Of a stretch of DNA of 8,927 bases, positions 1 through 7,874 are shown piece after piece; position 1 is the first letter of the stretch; each line of letters begins with the position of its first letter. The notes under the pieces are model-generated. The model was given only the letters and a program-made list of their open reading frames with translations, made no database searches and had not been told where the DNA came from. The position numbers were made by a program, and so were the translations under genes. Origin of the DNA: UCB3 sp964415605 (lineage in GTDB: Bacteria > Chloroflexota > Anaerolineae > Epilineales > Epilineaceae); the NCBI GenBank assembly GCA_964415605.1, contig CAYQBA010000183.1, forward strand, positions 1 to 8,927, given 5' to 3'.

Positions 1-3000
1 GCCAGCGCCGGCGCCGCCAGCGCCAGCGCCGCCGTCGCCGCCACGTCGAGCGTCCGCGCGCGGCCCGGCGGCCCTCCCCACGCGCGTTCCCCCTCGATCG
101 CCGACCGCAGCCACCCGCCGGCCGCGCTCGCGTCGCCCTCCGCCACGCACAGCTTGGCCATCACCCGCGCGCCCCAGGCCGACAGATCCCCCGAACCGCA
201 CGACCGCGCCGCCGCGACACCCTCCTCCGCCAGCCGGCGCGCGGGCTCCAGGTCGCCCAGGGCCACCAGCAGGTCCGCCAGGTCCAGCAGCGTGTAGCAC
301 AGCGACCAGACCGCCTCCTCGCCGTACGGCCGCTTGAGCGCCAGCGCCTTCTCGAAGTAGAGCCGCGCCACCGCGTAGTCCCCCTGCCGGAAGTGAGCCA
401 TGCCGAGGTTGTTGATGAACCGCGCCCGCGTGATCGGCTCCAGCGGCCGCGGATGGACGGCCATGCCACGCTTGAGATGCTCGATCGCCGCCGCGTAGTC
501 GCCTTCCTCGACGCACACCAGACCCAGCATGCTCGACCACGTCGACAGATTGTGGAAGCTGCCGCGTCCCTCCGCATCCAGGAGCCCGCGCGCGAAGTAA
601 GCGCGCGCCGCCGCGTAGTCGCCGCGTGCCTGCGCGATCCGCCCGAGCCCCAGGCAGAGATTGTGCTCCAGCGCGTCGCTCCGGTGCTCCGGCTCGGCGA
701 CGCGGTCGGCCGCCAGGAAGTGCGCTTCGGCGGCGGACAAGTCCCCGCGCCGCAGCGCGATGTCGGCCAGCACCAGCTCACCCTTCGCAATGGCGCCCGT
801 GTCCTCGATCTCCATCGCCCAGCGGCGCGCCGCCGCGCCGGCCTCCGCGGCCGCGTCGAGCCTGCCAAGCAGCAGCTCGATGTAGGCGAGCAGGACGAGC
901 GCGCACTGTTGCGTCGGCCGATCCGCCCGGGCGTCCGTGCGCGCGACGACGGCCCGGATCAGCTCGCAAGCGCCGGCATGGTCTTCCCGGCGGCTGACGA
1001 GCCGGGCCAGGTCGAGGTTGGCACGGTCGATCCGCGCCGGCGCGACCTCATCGCCCGCGCGGTCGAGCAGCCCCCGCAACCATGCGCTCTCGTAGCCCAC
1101 GTGCCCGCGTGCGTAGGCAAAGTCGTTCAGATGGTATGCCAGCTCGAGACCCGCGCCGATCTCGCCTTGTGCTTCGAGCCATTGCATCACCTGGCGCAGG
1201 TTGGCGTACTCGGCGTCGAGCGTGTCGAACCACGGTCCCGTCGGCTGGTCGCCCGCGGCCAGCGCGGCGCCGCTCCGGACCATGGCGAGAAAGTGCTCCG
1301 CATGCCGCCGCTCCGTCGCCGCGGTCTCGCCAGCCTCGGCAAGCCTCGCCAGCCCGAACTGCCGGATCACCTCCAGCAGACGATAGCGGCGGCCACCCAA
1401 CGCCGGCGCCTCCACCGCCACCAGCGACTTGTCGATCAACCGCGCGAGCACGTCGAGCACGGCACCCGCCGGCAGGCCGTCCGCCCGCCGCGCGCCGCTC
1501 GCGTCCGCCCCCACCGCTTCCGCCGCGGCCAGGGTGAAGCCGCCCGCGAACACGGCGAGGCGACGCAGCAGCACCTGCTCGGCCCCGGTGAGCAGGCGAT
1601 AGCTCCAGTCGATCGTGTCGCTCATCGAGCGGTGGTGCGCCGCGGGCGAACGGCGCCGTGCGCCGAGCACCTGGTCGCCCGATCGCAGGCGCGCGGCGAT
1701 CTCCGCCTCGGACAGCATGCGAACCCGCGATGCCGCGATCTCGATCGCCAGCGGCAGCCCGTCAACCTGCCGGCAGATCTCGGCGATGGCCGGCAGCCGG
1801 TCCGGCGCCGCGTCGTAGCCCGGCCACGCGCCGCGGACCCGCGCCACGAAGAGCTGGACGGCCCCCGATCGGAGGACCTGCGCCGGACCCCTATCATCCC
1901 CTGGCGGCGGCAGGTCCAAGGGCGCCACAGGCCAGACCGTCTCGCCGTCGATGGCGAGGGCCTCGCGGCTCGTCGCGATCACCCGCGGGCCGTGGCCGGC
2001 GGCCAGGATCGCCGCCACGGTGTCCGCGGCGCCGTCGATCACGTGCTCGCAGTTGTCGAGGATCAGCAGGGCGCGCCGTGTCGCGAAGTGCGCGGCGACC
2101 GCGGCCAGCGTGCCCTGGTCGGGTCCGGCCACCATCCCGGCCGCCTCGCGCAGCGCATCGGGCACGAGATCCGATCGCCGCAGGCCGTACAACGGGATCC
2201 ACCACACCCCGTCGGGGAAGTCGCCGCGCAGCGCGTCTGCCACCGCCAGCGCCAGACGCGACTTCCCCACGCCGCCCGGCCCGACCAGGGTGAGGAGCCG
2301 TGCCTCGGCCACGGCCGCGCCCGCTTGCGCCAGCTCCCGCTCCCGCCCGATGAGGGGCCCCGCCGCCGCCGGAAGGTTGCCGGGCGGTGGTGACGCGGGG
2401 TCCTCGAGCTCGGGCGCCATGCCCGCCGCGGCGCCGCGGTCGGTGGTCGCCGGCGTGTCGGCGCCGCCCATCGCCAGCGCCGGGTGGCCCGGCGCGGGCC
2501 GGGCGCCCGCGGTCGCGATGCCAGGGCGGGCGGCCTTGTCCGGGTCGATCGCCCCGTCGCGGATCGTTGCTCCGAGGGTCAGCGTCTCGGGCGCCGGCTC
2601 GACGCCGAGCTCGGACCAGAGCACATCGCGACAGGCCTGCAGCTGCCGGAGCGCCGCCGCGCGGTCGCCCGCCCGCGCGTGCAGCGCCATCGCCAGCCGG
2701 TGGCGCTCTTCGCTGAGCGGATCGGCTGCAAGGGCGCGCCCCGCCGCGGCGATGGCGTCGTCGAGCCTCCCGGCGGCCGCGGCCAGCTCGGCCGCGCGGT
2801 GCAGGGCGTCGACGAATGCCGCCCTCAGCCGCTGGCGGTGCGGCTCGAGCCATTCCGCATAGATGTCCGGCGCCAGGTCTCCGCGATAGACCGCGACGGC
2901 CGCGTCGATCGCCCGCGCGGCGCCGGTGGGGTCGTCAGCGTCTTGCAGCAACCGGGCGCGCCGCAGCTCCGCCTCGAACATGTCGACGTCCAGCCAGGTG

Positions 3001-3311
3001 GGCGCCAGCGGGTCCCAACGCATGGCGGTTCGATCGCGCACCACCCATTCCAGGCCGCCCGGCCGGGGCGGGAGGTGGCGTTCCAGCCAGTGGACGTGGC
3101 CGCGCAGCCGCGCCCTGGCCACCTCGGCCGGGAGGTCGGGCCACAGGCTGAAGGCGACGTGCTCGCGTCGCAGCGGCAGGTCGCGATGCAGCAGGAGGAA
3201 GAGCCACAGGATCTCGGTGTCGTGGCGCCGCGGCCGGGGCCAGGGCATGCCGTCAAACAAAGCCTCCAAGGTCCCGAAGGCTCGGACGCGGAGCACGGCC
3301 GATTCATCCAT
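1..3311 (-). CDS. SARP/BTAD-NB-ARC-TPR transcriptional regulator, C-terminus beyond window
   Basis: Cytoplasmic AfsR/SARP-like regulator, 1103 codons visible and open to the left edge. Residues 1-100 look like an OmpR/SARP-type winged helix (ILWLFLLLHRDLPLRREHVA, then LWPD). Residues 108-245 fit a bacterial transcriptional activation domain ending in ELGVEP. A Pro/Ala/Gly linker follows. The ATPase starts at IGRERE (321) and has Walker A GPGGVGKS (344-351, K350), Walker B LLILDN (415-420, D419) and GLPLA (518-522). A winged-helix region follows (SMSDTIDWSY, 562-571). From about 770 there are TPR units with recurring G-D-x-x-x-A turns. In this family ATP and an unknown ligand gate DNA binding by the N-terminus. 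ATG 3311 is the first start after the in-frame TGA at 3389-3387, and no Shine-Dalgarno precedes it. The target is unknown; the neighbouring glycosidase is a guess. Confidence 0.93.
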   Translation of the reverse strand, partial: MDESAVLRVRAFGTLEALFDGMPWPRPRRHDTEILWLFLLLHRDLPLRREHVAFSLWPDLPAEVARARLRGHVHWLERHLPPRPGGLEWVVRDRTAMRWDPLAPTWLDVDMFEAELRRARLLQDADDPTGAARAIDAAVAVYRGDLAPDIYAEWLEPHRQRLRAAFVDALHRAAELAAAAGRLDDAIAAAGRALAADPLSEERHRLAMALHARAGDRAAALRQLQACRDVLWSELGVEPAPETLTLGATIRDGAIDPDKAARPGIATAGARPAPGHPALAMGGADTPATTDRGAAAGMAPELEDPASPPPGNLPAAAGPLIGRERELAQAGAAVAEARLLTLVGPGGVGKSRLALAVADALRGDFPDGVWWIPLYGLRRSDLVPDALREAAGMVAGPDQGTLAAVAAHFATRRALLILDNCEHVIDGAADTVAAILAAGHGPRVIATSREALAIDGETVWPVAPLDLPPPGDDRGPAQVLRSGAVQLFVARVRGAWPGYDAAPDRLPAIAEICRQVDGLPLAIEIAASRVRMLSEAEIAARLRSGDQVLGARRRSPAAHHRSMSDTIDWSYRLLTGAEQVLLRRLAVFAGGFTLAAAEAVGADASGARRADGLPAGAVLDVLARLIDKSLVAVEAPALGGRRYRLLEVIRQFGLARLAEAGETAATERRHAEHFLAMVRSGAALAAGDQPTGPWFDTLDAEYANLRQVMQWLEAQGEIGAGLELAYHLNDFAYARGHVGYESAWLRGLLDRAGDEVAPARIDRANLDLARLVSRREDHAGACELIRAVVARTDARADRPTQQCALVLLAYIELLLGRLDAAAEAGAAARRWAMEIEDTGAIAKGELVLADIALRRGDLSAAEAHFLAADRVAEPEHRSDALEHNLCLGLGRIAQARGDYAAARAYFARGLLDAEGRGSFHNLSTWSSMLGLVCVEEGDYAAAIEHLKRGMAVHPRPLEPITRARFINNLGMAHFRQGDYAVARLYFEKALALKRPYGEEAVWSLCYTLLDLADLLVALGDLEPARRLAEEGVAAARSCGSGDLSAWGARVMAKLCVAEGDASAAGGWLRSAIEGERAWGGPPGRARTLDVAATAALALAAPAL
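87..1019 (-). repeat. TPR array in the regulator, at least eight units
   Basis: The protein carries a recurrent turn of the form G/R/E-D/E-D-x-x-x-A. Its Asp lies at residues 777, 819, 857, 898, 938, 978, 1020 and 1060, a spacing of 38-42 residues. That is the extended TPR period common in MalT and AfsR-type regulators. The three central units are close enough that the 10-mer ccgcgtagtc recurs at 371-380, 491-500 and 611-620, exactly 120 bp apart. The array may continue past the left edge. TPRs in such proteins usually sense a ligand or a partner protein. Confidence 0.8.
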
Positions 3312-3339
3312 GTGCGGGTGGTGCGGAAACGCGGTGCAA
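3304..3339 (-). CDS. possible 11-codon leader ORF coupled to the regulator start
   Basis: AGGAG (3352-3348) is followed after 8 nt by TTG (3339-3337), then ten more codons (product MHRVSAPPAHG) and TGA at 3306-3304. The stop falls six bases inside the regulator, overlapping its start in another frame (ATGGATGA). The regulator ATG has no Shine-Dalgarno of its own, so translational coupling through this ORF is conceivable. It is equally likely to be chance: the start codon is a weak one and 11 codons is too short for a coding signal. Confidence 0.2.
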   Translation of the reverse strand: MHRVSAPPAHG

Positions 3340-3390
3340 CGAGCGGGCTCCTGTCGCCCGGCAGGATAGCGCCTGCCCGGCGGATGTCAA
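3337..3390 (-). promoter_or_regulatory. sigma70-like promoter of the regulator gene
   Basis: On the minus strand a perfect -35 TTGACA (3390-3385) is followed by 16 bp and TATCCT (3368-3363, four of six matches to TATAAT). The start of transcription would be near 3356, giving a leader of about 45 nt before the ATG at 3311. The promoter lies wholly in the 102-bp gap after the glycosidase stop, so the regulator need not depend on read-through. The leader has AGGAG at 3352-3348, far from the ATG but well spaced for a TTG at 3339-3337. Confidence 0.65.
3360..3377. promoter_or_regulatory. inverted repeat over the regulator -10 (candidate operator)
   Basis: GGCAGG (3360-3365) and CCTGCC (3372-3377) form perfect 6-bp arms around a 6-bp centre. 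The site covers the proposed -10 hexamer (3363-3368) and the adjacent spacer, where a bound repressor would block RNA polymerase. Autoregulation is possible. The same bases could form an RNA hairpin after the glycosidase gene, but no U-run follows on that strand, so a standard intrinsic terminator is unlikely. Confidence 0.35.
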
Positions 3391-3413
3391 GCACCGTGGT
3401 CCCCGCCCGCCGC

Positions 3414-6400
3414 TCACCTCGGCTCGGCCAGCGGGTTGCCCGTCAGCGCGAAGTACAGCCAGGCCGTCGGGCCGACGCCGTGCCAACGGGTGGCCCACAC
3501 GCCCCCGCCGGCGAACGCGTCGGGTGCGCCGGGCACGGCGCCGTCGGGTCGTTGTTGCGCCACGAGCTCGGCGACCAGGCTGTTCGCACCCTCGCCGCCC
3601 GCGGCGGCGTACTGGGCAGAGCCGTCGTTCCACACGACCCACGGGCCGGCCACGGCGCCCAGGCCGTGGACCTGTCCGCCGCGCGCCGGCAGCCGCAGCG
3701 TGTCGCGGGCGTAGCTGAGGGCCCGGCGCGCATCCACCTCCCGGTCCACCGCGTGGAGAAACGCGCTGCCCCAGGCCTGACTGTCGAGCTGCGGTTGCGG
3801 GTCGTCGCGGCCGCCCTTGAACCGTCCGAGCGCGCCATCCCAACGATCGCGCAGGAGGCAGTCCCGGACACGGTCCGCGTGCACCGAGGGGCTGGGCCCG
3901 GCCTGCCGCAGCGCCCACCACACGGCCAGCGTGGCCGCCGTCCCGATCTCCGTCCCCGAGCGGTCGTCGCGGACGCAGCCCGCCCCAGGCGCGGACGCGT
4001 CGTTGGCGTCGACCCGCTGCCGCAGCCATCCCGCGGCTTGCAGCATCGCCGAGAGCGCCGGGCCCACCGCGCCGCGCTCGCCCGGCGTCCGCTCGCGCAG
4101 CGCCGCGTACTGGCTCAAGGCGATCGCCGCCCACGCGATGTCGCCCTCCGACCGATCGCCGCTGGCAGGCACGCTCGCCGGCCCGTCGCAGCGGTGCGTG
4201 CGGACCCATGTCCCATCGCTCGTGGACCGGGCCCGCAGCAGCCCGTCCACCAGCGCGTCGGCTTCACGCCACCGTTGGGCGCGGGTGAAGGCGATCAGCG
4301 CGAGCGCCTGGTCGTACGTGTGGGCCAGGCAGACCGGTTCCTCCGCCCACGACCTCACGAGCCCGGACGGCCGCTGCTGGCGCGCCAGCCAGCCGACGGC
4401 CGCGCCGGCGGCGGCCGGGTTGGGGGCCACGGTCTCGAGCGCGGCGGGCACCGTGCGGCTGATCAGCGCCAGCGCCGCGATGTTGTCGATGGCCAGGCTC
4501 CCCTCCCCGCCGACGTCGATGCCGGCGTCGGCGGGCGGAGCCATCCCGGTCGACGACGCACCCGCCGTAGACGTCGCCGCCGGCGCGCCTGCCGGCCCCG
4601 GCGGGACGTCGACTCGCGGCAGGTACAGGTGCCACGAGCGCTTGATGGCGGCGACGACGAACGCGACGATCGCCCGCCGGTCGAGCGCGGTGCCCGGCGC
4701 CCACGGCCGCAGCGCGTCGAACGGAACCACGAGCTGGCCCCAGGCGGGCTGGTGCGTCACGTGGGGATAACCCGTGCCGAAGACGCGCTTCCGCCCGCCC
4801 ACCCGATCGATCAGCCCCACCTCGAGCGCGTTGGCGGCCCCCGCCTCGCCGCGCCAGTCGAACCGCAGATGGTCGCACGCGCTCAAGTCCAGCGGCGGAT
4901 CGAAGTCGCACCGGAGCTGCACCCAGCTCCCGTAAGCGTCTCCGAGGTCGTACACCAAGTTCATCGCCGTCCCGTCGACGCCGAGGATCGGGCGCTCCCG
5001 TCCCCGTGTGTCCTGCGCCGGGTCCCTGACGAGGTTGCACCGCTCGACATCGGTGAACGTCGAGAACCCGCGCAGCACCGCGCCGCCGCGCAGGCCCAAC
5101 GCCGCCCACGGATCGGGTGGATCGTCGGACGCCGCGAGCCAGTAGCCGGACCGGCCCGCCGCCCCGGCCGCCCAGGCGCGCGACGCCGCGGCGTCGTCGT
5201 GCAGCCACAGCGCCACGTTGTCGTCGTTGGGATCGGTGGTGATGCTGATGGCGCCTTGGGCCCGGACGGCGCGCCCCGGATCATCCGGCAACGCGTCGAG
5301 GGCGATCCGTACGTTCGGCGTGTTGCCCTGCCAGCCATCGTCGTCGGCGTGCCAGGCATCCAGCCATGTGCCGCCGAGCGGAATCGGCGACGAAACCAGG
5401 AGTCCGGAGCGTGAGACGTCCGCGAACCGCACGGCGTGCAGCGCCCCGTCGCTCCCGACGAACGCGGCCGCATCGCTGTCGTGGCAGTCGAGCCGCGGCG
5501 CCCCCGAGCTCGCGCACCGCCCGTCGGGGCGGATGAACATGCTCGAGATCTCCGCCAGCTTGAACCCCTCGGCGGCCGCCCTCCGCGACGCCGGGATCGT
5601 GATGGCCCGCGTGGCGGTGAAGGCCTGCACCACGTGCAGCCGGGTCTGGGCGTCGCTCGGCGCCGGGAGCGCGAGGGTGTAGTGCGCCGCGAAGTCGCCG
5701 AGCCGACCGCGCAACGCCAGGTCCAGCGGGCCGTCGGGCAGACGGCGCGTGTCGATGGCGAGCTGGTCCAGCTCGGGGTTGTGGTGGTACGCCGGCTTGC
5801 CCGCTACCTCCGCCCAGTGGCCCGGCCCGAGGACGAACGAGCTGCCGAACGGCAGCGGCATCGGCGGGTCGGCGTTGGGCTTGAGCCGGATGAACCCGCT
5901 GGCGTACACGACGGCCACCTGCGGCGTGCCGTGCCCGTCCTCGGTGCGATGGTAGACGCGCGCCAGCGCCGCCCGCCCGCGAGGCGCCCCGTCGAGCCGG
6001 ACGGCCATGGCGCGCGGGAGGTCCGGCCGCGTCGGGCACGTGTCGATCGCCCATCCGTCGGTCGAGCCGCGGATCTCGCGGCACGGCGGCAACAGGCCGA
6101 GCCAGTCCAGCAGGTAGGCGGCGCCGTAGCCGTTGGCGCCGGCCGCGGGCTCGAGCCCGAGCACGATCCGGATATCGCGGCGGCCGTGCCAGCCCAGCGG
6201 CGGCGCCCGCAGATCGACGCCAAACGTGGCCGGCAGCGGCGTCGCGGGCGTGACCGTGATCAACCGCGTGATCCGGCCGGCCGCCGCGATGCCGACGAAG
6301 AGGTCGCTCGGGCTGCCGTTGGCGGCGTCCCGGACCTGGTGCTCGGCGATGCGCAGCGTCAGGAGCGGCCGGCGATCGACGTCGACGTCGACGAGCAGCG

Positions 6401-7775
6401 GCGCCGTCACGAGCCCCGTCCGTCGCGTGCCGCCCGCGACCCACTTGGTCAGGGCCACGTGCCCCGGCCGCCAGCTCCACAGGGGCTGCCCCGGCTGATG
6501 ACCCCGCAAGAGGGCCCCGCCAGCCCGCCACGAGTCCGCCCAACCTGGCGGGGGCGCGTCCGTGGCGGCGTCGACCCAGCCGTCGAAGAGGTCGAGGTAG
6601 GCCGCGTCGGCGGCGAAGTGGCGTTCGACGGTGTCGGCCGCCGGCTTCTCGGCGAAGTCGTCGCCGGCCCGGACATGGCAGGTGTCGACGCGCGTGTTGC
6701 GCAGGACCCCGAGGCACTGCTCCGCCGGCCGCTGCGGGCCCGGGATCGCATCGGTCACCGCCGTGAAGTCGTTCAACGTCCAGAACACGGCGCCCGCCAG
6801 ACCCGCGGCCGCGGCCTGCGACAGGAGGGCGTTGTAGTAGGCGGCCTGCTGCGTCTCGGTGTGCGTTGCCGCCGTGCCGTCCGCCGTCTCGCGCGTGGTC
6901 GACAGCCCGAATTCCTCCAGCACGATCGGCATCGCGCCGACCCGGCGGCCCAGGTCGGCCAAGTCGACCGCGAAACAGCGCTCCGGGAGGTAGTAGTGCA
7001 CGCTCGCGAAGTCGACTCGGCCGGCCAGCTCTGCCACCGCGGCGGGATCGAAGCCCTCGCCGCCCGGGGTTCGGCAGGCGGCACCCGGCCCAACGCCAAA
7101 CGCGCCGACCGTGATCAAGTGGTTCGGATCCCGTTGCCGCAGCTCGGCGACCATCGTGTCGAGCCAGGCGAGCACCGTCGCGCGCCCGAAAGAGGCGTAG
7201 TCGCGATCGACCTCGTTCTTGATGTCCCACGCCAGCACGCCAGGGTGGTCGGAACCCAGGGTCTCGACGACGGCCTGGATATGGCGTCGACCGGCGTCGT
7301 GGCGCTCGGCGGCATAGGGCGAGGGCGCACCCGGCGGCTGCCCGGCGGCCATCAGGTCGAACAGCGTGACGATGGCGAGCATGCCGCGCGGCGCCAGGCG
7401 CCGGTCGACGAGGTCGCGCAGGCTGGCGAGGTGCGGGCTGTTGGCATCCGCGAACAAGTCGAGCGGCAGGAAGACGCGGACGGTGTTGATGCCGAGCCGC
7501 TCGGCGTGGTTGAGGTCGCGGTCGATGTCGGCGGCGATCGCGCCGTAGTCCAGCCAGAACGACCGCCACGCATGGTCTTTGGGGTAGTAGTTGACGCCCC
7601 GCACCTCGAACGGTGCGCCGTCGCGGACCAGGGCGCGACCAGCCACCCGAACCAACCCGCCGGGCTGACCGGGCTGGGCCTGGATTGCCGGAAGGCAGGC
7701 GATCGACACGGCCACCAGCGCGCCGCCCATGACGGCGGCGACCGCGGCCGAGCGGCAGGCTGGACGGTGGGCCAT
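3414..7775 (-). CDS. secreted multidomain glycoside hydrolase (GH5-like TIM barrel plus CBM-like and helical domains)
   Basis: Exported 1453-residue enzyme, probably cutting a beta-linked polysaccharide outside the membrane; the substrate cannot be read from the sequence. An N-terminal signal segment with a hydrophobic core at 11-30 probably cleaves after IQA (33). Residues 40-345 match a GH5/clan GH-A barrel: RGVNYYP, NTVRVF, WDIKNE (E188, acid/base), VHYY (260-262), VLEEFG (E288, nucleophile) and FWTLND (W332). Residues 395-562 look like a jelly roll. Residues 563-894 are beta-rich and unrecognised. Residues 895-1105 resemble a CBM11/CIA30-like jelly roll. Residues 1115-1453 are helical, with QQRPSGLVRSW, TYDQALALIAF and DSQAWGSAFL, and suggest an alpha/alpha toroid. 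GAGGTGA (7785-7779) supports this ATG. Most GH5 enzymes are 300-600 residues. C27 in SIAC is a poor lipobox, so lipid anchoring is less likely. Confidence 0.9.
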   Translation of the reverse strand: MAHRPACRSAAVAAVMGGALVAVSIACLPAIQAQPGQPGGLVRVAGRALVRDGAPFEVRGVNYYPKDHAWRSFWLDYGAIAADIDRDLNHAERLGINTVRVFLPLDLFADANSPHLASLRDLVDRRLAPRGMLAIVTLFDLMAAGQPPGAPSPYAAERHDAGRRHIQAVVETLGSDHPGVLAWDIKNEVDRDYASFGRATVLAWLDTMVAELRQRDPNHLITVGAFGVGPGAACRTPGGEGFDPAAVAELAGRVDFASVHYYLPERCFAVDLADLGRRVGAMPIVLEEFGLSTTRETADGTAATHTETQQAAYYNALLSQAAAAGLAGAVFWTLNDFTAVTDAIPGPQRPAEQCLGVLRNTRVDTCHVRAGDDFAEKPAADTVERHFAADAAYLDLFDGWVDAATDAPPPGWADSWRAGGALLRGHQPGQPLWSWRPGHVALTKWVAGGTRRTGLVTAPLLVDVDVDRRPLLTLRIAEHQVRDAANGSPSDLFVGIAAAGRITRLITVTPATPLPATFGVDLRAPPLGWHGRRDIRIVLGLEPAAGANGYGAAYLLDWLGLLPPCREIRGSTDGWAIDTCPTRPDLPRAMAVRLDGAPRGRAALARVYHRTEDGHGTPQVAVVYASGFIRLKPNADPPMPLPFGSSFVLGPGHWAEVAGKPAYHHNPELDQLAIDTRRLPDGPLDLALRGRLGDFAAHYTLALPAPSDAQTRLHVVQAFTATRAITIPASRRAAAEGFKLAEISSMFIRPDGRCASSGAPRLDCHDSDAAAFVGSDGALHAVRFADVSRSGLLVSSPIPLGGTWLDAWHADDDGWQGNTPNVRIALDALPDDPGRAVRAQGAISITTDPNDDNVALWLHDDAAASRAWAAGAAGRSGYWLAASDDPPDPWAALGLRGGAVLRGFSTFTDVERCNLVRDPAQDTRGRERPILGVDGTAMNLVYDLGDAYGSWVQLRCDFDPPLDLSACDHLRFDWRGEAGAANALEVGLIDRVGGRKRVFGTGYPHVTHQPAWGQLVVPFDALRPWAPGTALDRRAIVAFVVAAIKRSWHLYLPRVDVPPGPAGAPAATSTAGASSTGMAPPADAGIDVGGEGSLAIDNIAALALISRTVPAALETVAPNPAAAGAAVGWLARQQRPSGLVRSWAEEPVCLAHTYDQALALIAFTRAQRWREADALVDGLLRARSTSDGTWVRTHRCDGPASVPASGDRSEGDIAWAAIALSQYAALRERTPGERGAVGPALSAMLQAAGWLRQRVDANDASAPGAGCVRDDRSGTEIGTAATLAVWWALRQAGPSPSVHADRVRDCLLRDRWDGALGRFKGGRDDPQPQLDSQAWGSAFLHAVDREVDARRALSYARDTLRLPARGGQVHGLGAVAGPWVVWNDGSAQYAAAGGEGANSLVAELVAQQRPDGAVPGAPDAFAGGGVWATRWHGVGPTAWLYFALTGNPLAEPR

Positions 7776-7849
7776 GGTTCACCTCGCTGGCTGTACGCGG
7801 CGGCACGCTCCCTAGCGCACACAATAGGCGGTTGCGGGGCCGCGGTCAA
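7776..7849 (-). promoter_or_regulatory. sigma70-like promoter and ribosome binding site of the glycosidase
   Basis: On the minus strand TTGACC (7849-7844, five of six matches) is followed by a 17-bp spacer and TATTGT (7826-7821, four of six). Transcription would start near 7814, giving a leader of roughly 39 nt. The Shine-Dalgarno GAGGTGA (7785-7779) ends 3 nt before the ATG at 7775. One copy of the gccgcggtc direct repeat (7839-7847) overlaps the -35, where a regulator could act. Confidence 0.6.
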
Positions 7850-7868
7850 CCCACCTCCTGCCGCGGTC
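7839..7868. promoter_or_regulatory. 9-bp direct repeat in the divergent promoter (candidate shared operator)
   Basis: The 9-mer gccgcggtc occurs at 7839-7847 and 7860-7868, offset by 21 bp, or two helical turns. The first copy overlaps the glycosidase -35. The second lies in the spacer of the plus-strand promoter. Tandem direct repeats two turns apart would place two protein subunits on one face of the helix, as SARP-type regulators often bind. The motif is GC-only apart from one T, so chance recurrence in this genome cannot be excluded. Confidence 0.35.
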
Positions 7869-7874
7869 GATCGG

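Noticed and set aside
1..40. Apparent GCC/GCG simple repeat at the left edge
   Set aside because: In the regulator frame it encodes an Ala/Leu helix continuing the TPR region, so it is coding composition rather than a separate repeat.
393..2393. 666-codon plus-strand open frame opposite the regulator
   Set aside because: It is in exact codon register with the real minus-strand gene. Its openness follows from the rarity of TTA, CTA and TCA codons in GC-rich genes. It shows no domain motifs and is Arg/Pro/Ala-rich.
1894..2853. 319-codon minus-strand frame inside the regulator
   Set aside because: It is an alternate frame within the BTAD and NB-ARC coding region, composed almost only of Arg, Gly, Ala and Pro. 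The continuous frame from 3311 carries the Walker motifs.
3360..3377. Rho-independent terminator for the glycosidase
   Set aside because: The stem is only 6 bp and no U-run follows on the minus strand. Its overlap with a -10 box fits an operator better.
2484..5414. 976-codon plus-strand open frame across the regulator start and glycosidase end
   Set aside because: It is the same antisense-register artefact, runs across two genes and an intergenic promoter, and encodes a low-complexity Arg/Pro/Gly-rich product.
6376..6394. Short gacgtc tandem stretch in the glycosidase
   Set aside because: It encodes an alternating Val-Asp run (VDVDVD) in a beta strand, explained by the protein sequence.
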